64,000 nucleotides of DNA, taken from positions 682,001 to 746,000 of the forward strand of contig NZ_POAF01000001.1 in the NCBI RefSeq assembly GCF_003309065.1, written 5' to 3'. The translations under genes and the position numbers were made by a program. The stretch is from Glutamicibacter soli. Its GTDB lineage: Bacteria > Actinomycetota > Actinomycetes > Actinomycetales > Micrococcaceae. Positions 56,749 to 64,000 of the stretch are shown piece by piece; the first letter of the stretch is position 1; every line of letters starts with the position of its first letter. The notes below the pieces were generated by a model. It made no database searches. It was not told where the DNA came from and worked only from the letters and a program-made list of their open reading frames with translations.

Positions 56749-58551
56749 CTAAATGATGTCGCTTAGACTCGGTTCGTCACCGCTGCAAACCGCCCGCATG
56801 AAATTTTCGATGGCCACGGCCCGGCACTCCAAGAAACGGTCGAAGTCGTGCCTAACTGCCGCGAAAAGTTCTTCGCTCGACCCGAATTCATACGGTCCAG
56901 CGTCTTTTAAAGCCTGATACGGGACAAGGTGTGTTCGCAAGCGCCGTTCGATGTCCTGCTCGTTGGGTGCACGTTGTGCTCGCTCTTCCAGGTACTTGAT
57001 GGGGGCGCTACGGCCTATGGTGCGATTAGTTTTCCAGGTAATCAACGCGCAATTGAGCGCCAGCATCGATTCGATGCGGGCATCCTTCAGGAGCTTGTCC
57101 GGAAAAATATGGTGGTACTCGCGGGACGAGATGTTCTCATCGTTCAGCTTGGTATCATCGGCGAAATCTCTAGCGCCAAAATATGTAGACGCCGCAAGAA
57201 TCGCCCTAGAGAGAGAACGTTTCGCCTTTGGCCATCCAGCACTCTTGAGATCTTTGCGGCTCGGCAAGGAGTACCATTCATCATCAAGAATTGGCACGGC
57301 CGACGATGAGCTTACCTCATCCATAACATCCTTGAGTGCCCTGTAGTCAACGAATGCACGGGTCGCAGCTGCCGAATCGTATCGGCTGGTGAAGAATGAA
57401 CGCCAGAGATATTGGCGCATCAACTTGTCGACTGCAGCTCGCTCGTCGCCGTTTTCGGGTTCATTCGCTATCAATGCTGCAACAACAGGAATTGGGATAG
57501 CGGTAGGAAGCCTCTCGCCGTCAAGAATGCGAAGCGACTTAACGAGTTGGATCGACCGGACAAGTCCGCGGGACATGACATCCCAGTTCTCAACGAACAC
57601 TTCGTGATTCATCTCGAAGAAGCCTCGCTGGCCTGGAATCTTGTTCTGGAGAAGCGCCGACGTTTGAAGGACTGCACTTTCCATGTTGAAGTATTTCTTC
57701 AAGTATGGATGCCGGCGCTCAAGCTCGTCTTCCATCTCTTTCAGACGCCTGCCCGTTATGCTTTCTAGCTCTGCTACGAATATGTCATGAGCCTTAAGCG
57801 GTTTGGCGTTGGTGTTCATCTTGACGAATACATCAAGTGCAGTCGATTTGCTGGTTTGTGCAGGAAGTGACAGGTAAGGGAGATTGAAGTGCTTGAGAGT
57901 TTCGCGTTTCTCTGAAATTAGGGATTTGGCCCGGCTTCGGTATTCGCTCGCCCTCATGAATGCAGCTTTGAATTCAGCCAGCTCCACTATGTCGGCACCA
58001 GGTTCGAGTACTTTGGTGGCTTCGCTCAGCCAATCGTCTAATCTGTCGAAAGTAGGATCGAGAAGTCGAACTGGGACCATTCCCCGGCTCAGGCATTCCG
58101 ACGGCGAATCAACCCACATCGGGAATTTCGTGCCAGAGGCATTGGTCCATCGGGCTACCTTGCGAACGGCAACATCATGGTCGTCGTTGCCAGGGTTTTG
58201 GTCGAGAACTGGGAAATGAACGAAGTATGTAATTTGTGGATCGTTGTCACGAAGCGCGCGATATAGAGCTGTCAGCCGCTGCTGTCCATCCAACAGGTGC
58301 TCGGTGACTTGTTCGCTTGTTTCTGGAGCAGATTCCAGGGACCGGGAGATGAACTGTTCCTTGTCTCCCACATTGAGGACCAGCGCAATTCCGAGCGGCA
58401 AGTCATCAATGATGGTGTCGAGCAAGGATACAACTCGATTTGAATCCCAAGCGACTCCCCGCTGAAAGCTCGGCAATCGCAGTTGACCGGAATCGACGCG
58501 GGCCAACCAGTCTTGAACTTTGCGATTCTGTGCTTCGCTTCCGGTCCCCAT
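56749..58551 (-). CDS. DUF262-HNH (GmrSD-type) putative defence nuclease
   Basis: A 600-residue protein with an N-terminal DUF262 domain (LPSFQRGVAW at 26-35 and the nucleotide-binding LLDGQQRLTAL at 86-96) and a C-terminal DUF1524 HNH nuclease (EYHHIFPDKLL with HH at 480-481, Asn in KTNRTIG). This matches single-chain GmrSD-type enzymes that cut modified phage DNA using nucleotides. The region is visibly richer in A+T than both neighbours. The start at 58551 has CAGGTGG 6 nt upstream; the frame extends to 58716 into alaA. No partner methylase is nearby. Confidence 0.85.
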   Translation of the reverse strand: MGTGSEAQNRKVQDWLARVDSGQLRLPSFQRGVAWDSNRVVSLLDTIIDDLPLGIALVLNVGDKEQFISRSLESAPETSEQVTEHLLDGQQRLTALYRALRDNDPQITYFVHFPVLDQNPGNDDHDVAVRKVARWTNASGTKFPMWVDSPSECLSRGMVPVRLLDPTFDRLDDWLSEATKVLEPGADIVELAEFKAAFMRASEYRSRAKSLISEKRETLKHFNLPYLSLPAQTSKSTALDVFVKMNTNAKPLKAHDIFVAELESITGRRLKEMEDELERRHPYLKKYFNMESAVLQTSALLQNKIPGQRGFFEMNHEVFVENWDVMSRGLVRSIQLVKSLRILDGERLPTAIPIPVVAALIANEPENGDERAAVDKLMRQYLWRSFFTSRYDSAAATRAFVDYRALKDVMDEVSSSSAVPILDDEWYSLPSRKDLKSAGWPKAKRSLSRAILAASTYFGARDFADDTKLNDENISSREYHHIFPDKLLKDARIESMLALNCALITWKTNRTIGRSAPIKYLEERAQRAPNEQDIERRLRTHLVPYQALKDAGPYEFGSSEELFAAVRHDFDRFLECRAVAIENFMRAVCSGDEPSLSDII

Positions 58552-58612
58552 GCCATACCACCTGTTCAAACACCATCTGAAAACCATTTGAGTGCCAGCA
58601 TAAGCAAAACGC

Positions 58613-58644
58613 CGGTGCAGGCCAATGATTTTTGGCTTGCACCG
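58613..58644 (-). terminator. Terminator of the aminotransferase gene
   Basis: An inverted repeat pairs CGGTGCAGGCCA (58613 onwards) with TGGCTTGCACCG (ending 58644), one mismatch. Read leftwards it follows the aminotransferase stop and is followed by a TTTT run. Confidence 0.8.
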
Positions 58645-58663
58645 ACGTGTTGTCGAGAGATAG

Positions 58664-59884
58664 TTATGCGCGGGCGCGCCAGTCCTCAAGGAAAGTACCG
58701 ATGCGGCCGACCGCATCAGTCAGGTCGCGCACGTTCGGAAGCGTGACCAGGCGGAAGTGGTCAGGGCGCACCCAGTTGAACGCGGTGCCCTGGGAGATCA
58801 GGATCTTCTGCGCCTTGAGCAGCTCCAGGGCGAACTTCTCGTCGTCGTGGATCGGGTAGACCTCGGGATCCAGCTTTGGGAACATGTACAGCGCGCCCTT
58901 GGCCTTCTGCACGCTCACGCCGGGGATGGCGGTGAGCAGGTTGTAGGCCGCGTCGCGCTGCTCCAGCAGGCGGCCGCCGGGCAGGATCAGGTCGTTGATC
59001 GACTGGTAGCCGCCCAGCGCGGTCTGGATTGCATGCTGCGCCGGCACATTGGCGCACAGGCGCATGTTGGTCAGCAGGTTGATGCCCTCGATGTAGTCCG
59101 CTGCCAGGTGGCGCGGACCGGAAATGGCCATCCAGCCGGCGCGGAAGCCGCAGACCCGGTAGGCCTTGGACAGCCCGGAGAAGGTGATGACCAGCACGTC
59201 GTCGGCCAGGCCGGCGGTGTTGATGTGCTCGGCGTCGTCGTAGAGGATCTTCTCGTAGATCTCGTCGGAGAAGACGATCAGATCGTGCTTGCGGGCCAGT
59301 TCCAGGATCCCCTCCAGGGTCTCCTTCGGGTAGACGGCGCCGGTGGGGTTGTTCGGGTTGATGATCACGATGCCCTTGGTGCGGTCGGTGATCTTCGCTT
59401 CCATGTCCTCCAGGTCCGGAAGCCAGCCCTCCTCCTCCACGTTGAGGTAGTGCACCGGGGTGCCGCCGGCCAGCGAGACCGAGGCGGTCCACAACGGGTA
59501 GTCGGGAGCCGGGATCAGCACCTCGTCGCCGTTGTTAAGCAGCGCGTTCAGGCTCAGGGTGATCAGCTCGGAGACGCCGTTGCCCAGGTAGATGTCGTCC
59601 ACGCCGATGGTCTGGATGCCGCGGGTCTGGTAGTACTGCGAGACCGCGGTCCGGGCGGAGAGGATGCCGCGCGAGTCGGAGTAGCCCTGGGCGTTGGGCA
59701 GGTTGCGAATCATGTCGACGAGCACCGCGTCGGGCGCCTCGAAGCCGAACGGCGCGGGATTGCCGATGTTCAGCTTCAGGATGCGGTGGCCCTCGGCCTC
59801 CATGCGGGTGGCGTGCTCCAGCAGCGGCCCGCGGATGTCGTAGAGGACGTTGTGCAGTTTCGTCGATTGTTTGAATTCGGCCAT
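58664..59884 (-). CDS. alaA: Alanine transaminase-type PLP aminotransferase (AlaA/AlaT)
   Basis: A 406-residue fold-type I aminotransferase that by sequence class transfers the amino group between glutamate and pyruvate. Key segments: KLNIGNPAPFGF at the start, NPNNPTGAVYP, SDEIYEKILYDD, the PLP lysine in SGLSKAYRVCGFRAGW and the C-terminal FRLVTLPN with the carboxylate-binding Arg. Its downstream neighbour is the foreign-looking nuclease gene, from which it is insulated by a terminator. Confidence 0.88.
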   Translation of the reverse strand: MAEFKQSTKLHNVLYDIRGPLLEHATRMEAEGHRILKLNIGNPAPFGFEAPDAVLVDMIRNLPNAQGYSDSRGILSARTAVSQYYQTRGIQTIGVDDIYLGNGVSELITLSLNALLNNGDEVLIPAPDYPLWTASVSLAGGTPVHYLNVEEEGWLPDLEDMEAKITDRTKGIVIINPNNPTGAVYPKETLEGILELARKHDLIVFSDEIYEKILYDDAEHINTAGLADDVLVITFSGLSKAYRVCGFRAGWMAISGPRHLAADYIEGINLLTNMRLCANVPAQHAIQTALGGYQSINDLILPGGRLLEQRDAAYNLLTAIPGVSVQKAKGALYMFPKLDPEVYPIHDDEKFALELLKAQKILISQGTAFNWVRPDHFRLVTLPNVRDLTDAVGRIGTFLEDWRARA

Positions 59885-59938
59885 GGGTACACTTTCTCAC
59901 GTCAGGCGCGCGCGGCGCGCCTTGTTACTCAACCGTTG

Positions 59939-59965
59939 CACCCGGCCGGGATCATCGGCCGGGTG
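59939..59965. terminator. Hairpin between lipoprotein and aminotransferase genes
   Basis: A 10-bp perfect stem, CACCCGGCCG with CGGCCGGGTG, around a 7-nt loop, 9 nt after the lipoprotein gene's stop. No T run is present, so termination strength is uncertain. Confidence 0.6.
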
Positions 59966-59973
59966 ACGGGCTG

Positions 59974-60891
59974 CTAGTTGTCGATGATCCAGCGCCAGCG
60001 CTGCGCGGCGTCGTCGGGCGCTATCGCATCGGGGCCGGAGACCATCCGGTTCAGGCCGACCAGGGCCTGCTGGTTCACTTGGCGGGTGACCTGGTTCAGA
60101 CCGTCGACCGCGTCCTGGTCCACCGCCTCGCCGGCCAGCGCCAGGTAGGGTGCGGCGTCGAAGAGCTTGGCGCTGCCGTCGACCATGGTGAACGCCTCGT
60201 CCCCGATCACCGCGTCGTGCTGCTGCAGCACCACCACGCGGGACACCGCGGCGCGCAGCTCGTCGTGCAAGGTGGCGGCGTCGACGGTGCGGAACACCGG
60301 CTTGGCGCAACCTGCATCTTCCAGCGCGTTCTCCAGCCCGGCGGTGGGCGCCGCGGCGGAGATGAAGGTCAGCTCGCTGCAGGCGGCGGCCAGCGAAGCC
60401 ACCGAGGTGACGGAGTATTCGGTCGCCTCCGCGCCGGAAAGCACCATCACCGCTCCTGCATCGCCCTGTGTCAGCGGCAACGCGGTGAATCCCAGCTCGG
60501 CGTCGTTGAGCAGCCCCACGAGCTTCTTGGCCTCGTCGCCGGCCAGCAGCTGGTCCTCGCCGCGCGGGTCCTGCTCCGCCGGGAGCAGCCCGATAGCCTC
60601 AGGGGCGGTGTCGATCGCGATGTCCGCTGCACCCTCGGCCAGTTGGCGGTAGGGATCTTGCGAGGGCTTGGTGAAACTGATGGTGTAGCCCAGCTGCTCC
60701 AGCGCGTCGCCGTAGACGTGGGCCAGCGCCTGCCCGGTGGGATCCTCGGTCGGCGCGATGCGCAGCGTGACATCGCGGCTGGGCTCGGTTCCAGCATCCT
60801 GCGGAGGGGTGGTGCAGCCGGCCAGCGGCAGGGCCAGGGCGCAGGCGGCCAGGGCCAGCGTGCGGGCGGGGGTGGCGTGTGGGAACTTCAT
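59974..60891 (-). CDS. Solute-binding lipoprotein (glycine betaine/OpuAC-like)
   Basis: A 305-residue exported lipoprotein: signal peptide with lipobox LAGC (Cys at about 26), then a periplasmic-binding fold of the OpuAC/ProX type (VTLRIAPTEDPTGQALAHVYGDALEQLGY and AEGAADIAIDTAPEAIGLL near the start, a second lobe with ELTFISAAAPTAGLENAL). No permease or ATPase gene is nearby, so either it serves a transporter encoded elsewhere or has another role. Ligand unknown. Confidence 0.8.
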   Translation of the reverse strand: MKFPHATPARTLALAACALALPLAGCTTPPQDAGTEPSRDVTLRIAPTEDPTGQALAHVYGDALEQLGYTISFTKPSQDPYRQLAEGAADIAIDTAPEAIGLLPAEQDPRGEDQLLAGDEAKKLVGLLNDAELGFTALPLTQGDAGAVMVLSGAEATEYSVTSVASLAAACSELTFISAAAPTAGLENALEDAGCAKPVFRTVDAATLHDELRAAVSRVVVLQQHDAVIGDEAFTMVDGSAKLFDAAPYLALAGEAVDQDAVDGLNQVTRQVNQQALVGLNRMVSGPDAIAPDDAAQRWRWIIDN

Positions 60892-60924
60892 GTCCCTACC
60901 GATTTTAGGCCAGCACGGCCCGGA

Positions 60925-61404
60925 TCAGCGGTTGCGCGCGCCGGGATCGGTCATCCGCAGCATCACATCCACCCTTTCGATCCTGTTCAGCTGGCGAATT
61001 TCCTCGCGGGTGAACCAGCCGGCCTGGCTGGTGGAGCCGTTCTGCTCGGCGCGCAGCTCCCCGCCGGCCAGCTGCGCGGTGTAGGTGACCGCGACGGTCT
61101 GCATGGGGTGGCCCTCCCCCGAGTAGCGCTTGGCACCGGGGATGATGCCGGTGGTGACGTCCAGCAGCGCCAGGGTGTCGACGTGGTAGCCGGTTTCCTC
61201 GAAGACCTCGCGGATCACGCCGTCCGACGTCTGCTCGCCCAGGTCGATGCCGCCGCCGGGCAGCGTCCAGCGCGGGATGAAGCGCGGATCGCGGTGGCGC
61301 ATGTCCCACAAGGTCAGCAGCACCTTTCCGTCGTTCTCCACCAGCGCGTAGGCGGCCAATCGGGTGTCGTACAGTTCTCCGGTCTGCTCGGATGCTCGTG
61401 TCAT
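60925..61404 (-). CDS. Nudix hydrolase
   Basis: A 159-residue Nudix protein. The Nudix box GGIDLGEQTSDGVIREVFEETGY is complete (G-x5-E-x7-R-E-x2-E-E-x-G), preceded by RWTLPGG. ATG 61404 is chosen; the frame upstream lacks a site and begins in the divergent promoter region. Substrate unknown. It is co-directional with the lipoprotein gene 33 bp downstream. Confidence 0.87.
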   Translation of the reverse strand: MTRASEQTGELYDTRLAAYALVENDGKVLLTLWDMRHRDPRFIPRWTLPGGGIDLGEQTSDGVIREVFEETGYHVDTLALLDVTTGIIPGAKRYSGEGHPMQTVAVTYTAQLAGGELRAEQNGSTSQAGWFTREEIRQLNRIERVDVMLRMTDPGARNR

Positions 61405-61529
61405 GACACTAATATATCCGCCGGTGCCGGACGTTCCGGACAGCTGAGCCGCGGCCCGGCGGAGGCACGGCACGCACCTGGCTCATCGAAGCAGTGCTCG
61501 ATTGAGCCCAAGTATGGTGAAATATTCTT

Positions 61530-62036
61530 ATGTCATCGCAATCAGAGCAGACCCACGGTACCGATCTCGACGAGATTGATCGAATCATCATCGACGAGCT
61601 GGTCGCCAATGCGCGCATCTCCAATGCGACGCTGGCCCAGCGCGCGGGCATCGCCCCGTCAACGGCGCTGCTGCGCACCCGCTCGCTGGTGGAGCGCGGC
61701 ATCCTGACCGGCTACCACGCCGAGGTCTCGCTGCGCAGCGTGGGCCGCACCGTGCAGGCGCTGATCTCCGTGAAGCTGCGGGTGCACGATCGCGAGAAGA
61801 TCGACACCTTCGTCGACCGCATCCCGCAGCTGCCAGAGGTGCTGTCCATGTTCCATGTTTCCGGCGGCACCGACTACCTGCTGCATATTGCCGTCAGCTC
61901 CACCGAGGCGCTGCGCGACTGGGTGCTGGACAACCTGGCCACCGACGAGTCCGTGGGGCACACCGAGACCACGCTGGTCTTCGCACACCACATGGGCCAC
62001 CGCGGCCCGCTGCCCTCCGAGGACGCGAACCTCTAG
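61530..62036 (+). CDS. Lrp/AsnC-family transcriptional regulator
   Basis: A 168-residue feast/famine regulator. N-terminal helix-turn-helix: LDEIDRIIIDELVANARISNATLAQRAG then TALLRTRSLVERGILTGY. The C-terminal RAM domain has VQALISVKLR, VLSMFHVSGGTDYLLHIAV and SVGHTETTLVF. It is divergent from the Nudix-lipoprotein pair and likely senses an amino acid; its targets are unknown, though the neighbouring alaA and itself are candidates. Confidence 0.9.
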   Translation: MSSQSEQTHGTDLDEIDRIIIDELVANARISNATLAQRAGIAPSTALLRTRSLVERGILTGYHAEVSLRSVGRTVQALISVKLRVHDREKIDTFVDRIPQLPEVLSMFHVSGGTDYLLHIAVSSTEALRDWVLDNLATDESVGHTETTLVFAHHMGHRGPLPSEDANL

Positions 62037-62080
62037 GACCGGCGGCCCCGGGGCTTGCGGCGCGAAGACCCCGAAACGGC

Positions 62081-62116
62081 AAAAAACCTGCGATCCACAC
62101 GGATCGCAGGTTTTTT
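62081..62116. terminator. Bidirectional terminator
   Basis: A perfect 16-bp inverted repeat (62081-62096 with 62101-62116) with a 4-nt loop, A6 on the left and T6 on the right, between the converging regulator and membrane protein genes. Confidence 0.95.
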
Positions 62117-62132
62117 GCTGGTCTCTGGTGCG

Positions 62133-62993
62133 CTAGGCGCGGCGGCGCTGCATGACGGCGTCCAGGTTCAGTCGGGCCTTGGAGGCTGCCGACTTGTCCT
62201 GGGCCGGCGCCTCGGTGCGCGGGGCGGCGGTTTCGGTGCCGGTGGCCTCGACCGCTGGCTTCACTGCAGCGGCAGGGGCCTGGGTTGCGGCGTCCTTCGC
62301 GGCAGGAGCCAGCTTGGCCGGAACGCTGGCCACGGCGGCCTGGTCCTCGGCGGAGACTTCCGAGGCGATCCGCTTGGCGTCCTCGGAGGCCTTGAGGCTG
62401 ATCTGCTTGCTCGGGCGCAGCGGCTCGGAGACCGGCAACGGTTCCGGGCGCACACGCGCGGCGATCTCGCGCTGGGTGGCTTCGCGCACCTGGACATAGG
62501 TCGGGCGCGGCACGTTGGTCGGCTCCCAGGTATCCGGCTGCTTCACGCCGCCGAAACCGTGGGCGACACGCAGCGCCTCGGCGCGCAACTCGTCGGCGGT
62601 GATGGCCGGGGCGCGGCGGGAGGAACCGGGGCGGGCGTCGAAGACCTCGTCGTCGGTGTCCTGCTTGCGGACCAGCACCTGGTTGGCGCCGTCCTCCATG
62701 GCGGGCGTCTGCATCGCGCGCTGGCGGGTGGCTTCTAAGGTGGCCAGCAGCTTGCGGTTGCGGTCGCGCACGGCGAGCATGCGCAGCGAGGCGAAGGAGC
62801 CCAGTCCGACCAGGAAGAAGATGCCGACCCAGCCGAAGGTCAGCGCGGTGAACGGTGCGAGCACCAGTCCGACCAGGGTGGCCACGACGGCCAGCAAACC
62901 CAGCAAGGCAAGAGACAACCGGCCGTAGCGCACGCGAATCCTAAATTCAGAGACAGCCTTCGCCTGCGAAGCGCTCTGTGACGTGCCGGCCAT
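62133..62993 (-). CDS. Hypothetical two-span membrane protein with long charged tail
   Basis: A 286-residue protein: a short N-terminus, two hydrophobic spans (about 26-46 and 50-70), then about 210 residues of cytoplasmic or surface sequence that turns Ala/Glu/Pro-rich after residue 195. A conserved-looking segment TWEPTNVPRPTYVQ lies in the middle. This layout is common in Micrococcaceae next to the rimJ-like gene; no function is known. The start is well placed at 62993. Confidence 0.78.
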   Translation of the reverse strand: MAGTSQSASQAKAVSEFRIRVRYGRLSLALLGLLAVVATLVGLVLAPFTALTFGWVGIFFLVGLGSFASLRMLAVRDRNRKLLATLEATRQRAMQTPAMEDGANQVLVRKQDTDDEVFDARPGSSRRAPAITADELRAEALRVAHGFGGVKQPDTWEPTNVPRPTYVQVREATQREIAARVRPEPLPVSEPLRPSKQISLKASEDAKRIASEVSAEDQAAVASVPAKLAPAAKDAATQAPAAAVKPAVEATGTETAAPRTEAPAQDKSAASKARLNLDAVMQRRRA

Positions 62994-63176
62994 GTGGTTC
63001 CTCCATCACCGATAGGTTCGGTCAAATCCTGCGGGAAACCGGATACGGCTTCTCGACTCAACACTATGCAACCGATGAACCGGTCACCCGCACTTGCGTA
63101 GGCGTGTTGCAAAGTTTTCGTGCACGATGTGCCACCTCAGAAGCACATTTGCGGATTCCGCCTGGAATTGGCGGAT

Positions 63177-63794
63177 TTATTCGTAGATGCGTTCGATCAT
63201 GGGTGTTGCCAGCTCCTCGCGGTTCAGGGCGAAGGTGCGGTGGTCGCGCCACTGCCCGTCGATGTGCAGGTAGCCGCGGCGCAGGCCCTCGTCGCGGAAC
63301 TTCAGCTTGTCCACCACCCGCAGGCTCGCGGCGTTTTCCGGGCGGATGTTGATTTCCAGCCGGTGCAGGCCCAGCGCGCCGAAGCAGTGGTCGATGACCA
63401 GCGCGCAGGCCTCCGGCATCAGTCCGAACCCCGCATGGGACTGGTCGATCCAGTAGCCGATGGACGCGGTGCGCGCGGCGCCCCACTGCACCCCGCTGAC
63501 CGATACCTGGCCGATGATCGGCGGGTTCGCGCTGTGCAGCTGCGGCAGCGTGAGCACCCAGGCGTAGCCGGTGCCCTCCCGGGCGGCGTTGTGCTTCAGC
63601 CCGATCATCTCGCGGTAGGTCATCGCCTCGGGCGGGCCGGAGGGGTTGGTCGGGTCCCACGGCTTGAGCCATTTCGCGTTCGCATGGCGCAGCGCGGACC
63701 ACTCGGCGGCGTCGGACAGCTTCAGCTGGCGCAGCGCCAAACGCTGCGACACCAGATCCGGGACCGCGGCCTTGCCGCGCCAAAAGCCTTTCAT
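63177..63794 (-). CDS. RimJ-type ribosomal-protein N-acetyltransferase (GNAT)
   Basis: A 205-residue RimJ/RimL-class GNAT: LVSQRLALRQLKLSDAAEW at the start, ASIGYWIDQSHAGFGLMPEACALV for the acetyl-CoA loop, and NIRPENAASLRVVDKLKF near the end. The ATG at 63794 is chosen; the frame extends to 63905 across the divergent promoter. It is divergent from the 5-formyltetrahydrofolate cyclo-ligase gene. It may acetylate the alpha-amine of a ribosomal protein or another small acceptor. Confidence 0.85.
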   Translation of the reverse strand: MKGFWRGKAAVPDLVSQRLALRQLKLSDAAEWSALRHANAKWLKPWDPTNPSGPPEAMTYREMIGLKHNAAREGTGYAWVLTLPQLHSANPPIIGQVSVSGVQWGAARTASIGYWIDQSHAGFGLMPEACALVIDHCFGALGLHRLEINIRPENAASLRVVDKLKFRDEGLRRGYLHIDGQWRDHRTFALNREELATPMIERIYE

Positions 63795-63886
63795 GCCTTT
63801 ATGGTATCCGCCGCGCGGCCCCGGCGGCGGCCGCCGTGTGTCACACGGAGTCCGGCGCGGGCCGCGCAGTGAGTACAGTTGGTGCC

Positions 63887-64000
63887 ATGGATGCACAGAG
63901 CTCACCCTCCGCCGTTCCGGCCGATTCCGCCGCCGCGCCCGCAGGCGCCTTCGCCGAGTCGAAAAAGGCCCTGCGCGCGCAGATCCGCGCGGCGCGGCGC
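63887..64000 (+). CDS. 5-formyltetrahydrofolate cyclo-ligase (N-terminal part, runs off the window)
   Basis: The first 38 codons are present. After an Ala/Ser/Pro-rich leader comes ESKKALRAQIRAARR, the K-x2-LR-x3-R pattern that opens 5-formyltetrahydrofolate cyclo-ligases. The assignment rests on this motif and on the divergent rimJ-like neighbour, a usual actinobacterial arrangement. The catalytic part lies outside the window. Confidence 0.65.
   Translation, partial: MDAQSSPSAVPADSAAAPAGAFAESKKALRAQIRAARR

Overview
The window is chromosomal DNA from a high-GC Gram-positive bacterium, most probably a member of the Micrococcaceae (the Arthrobacter / Glutamicibacter group). This is inferred from the actinobacterial versions of DapC-FdxA, DapD and DapE, the corynebacterial-type gluABCD glutamate importer, DUF3117, the phosphatase / DUF3090 / SCO1664 trio and the strong G+C bias of third codon positions. 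No ribosomal RNA, tRNA, CRISPR array, insertion sequence or integrase gene was recognised.

Region 1 (1-20 kb) is mostly housekeeping. It holds DUF3117, a small DivIVA-like membrane protein and a LOG-family nucleotide hydrolase, followed by gluABCD. Three genes of the succinylase route to meso-diaminopimelate and lysine come next (dapE, dapD and dapC, the last next to ferredoxin fdxA), together with citrate synthase. After a glycosyltransferase, a winged-helix regulator and the GTPase gene typA comes a thiamine-thiazole operon, thiO-thiS-thiG-thiF/rhodanese, read leftwards behind a TPP riboswitch at about 19.75-19.83 kb. Many gene ends carry clear hairpin terminators.

Region 2 (20-43 kb) is a patchwork of single genes: acetyltransferases, alpha/beta hydrolases, an SDR dehydrogenase, a TDT-family transporter, DUF1254, a free-standing condensation-domain protein, a tocopherol-cyclase-like protein, a metallo-beta-lactamase-fold protein and a pseudouridine synthase. 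It includes a clear ytoQ pseudogene, a frameshifted membrane-protein gene, a 1.3-kb stretch without a recognisable gene, a 14-bp tandem repeat and a long imperfect hairpin. It ends with the conserved phosphatase-DUF3090-SCO1664 operon.

Region 3 (43-51 kb) is accessory: a 1023-residue superfamily I helicase, a 2H phosphoesterase, a cysteine phosphatase and then a small decayed island. The island is bounded by an exact 22-bp direct repeat. One copy is the 3' end of the intact ychF gene (51148-51169); the other (48056-48077) lies about 3.1 kb away with no ychF around it. Between them are an msrA pseudogene, a glyoxalase-fold protein, a higA antitoxin pseudogene and an unusual membrane-anchored receiver-domain protein. 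This reads as a mobile element that used the ychF 3' end as its attachment site and has lost its integrase.

Region 4 (51-64 kb) returns to core genes: ychF, ispH, xseA-xseB, a MepB-like protein, a PPK2 polyphosphate kinase, an alanine-type aminotransferase, a solute-binding lipoprotein, a Nudix hydrolase, an Lrp/AsnC regulator, a RimJ-type acetyltransferase and the start of 5-formyltetrahydrofolate cyclo-ligase. A visibly A+T-richer DUF262/HNH gene of the GmrSD type (a likely anti-phage nuclease) is wedged in at 56.7-58.6 kb.
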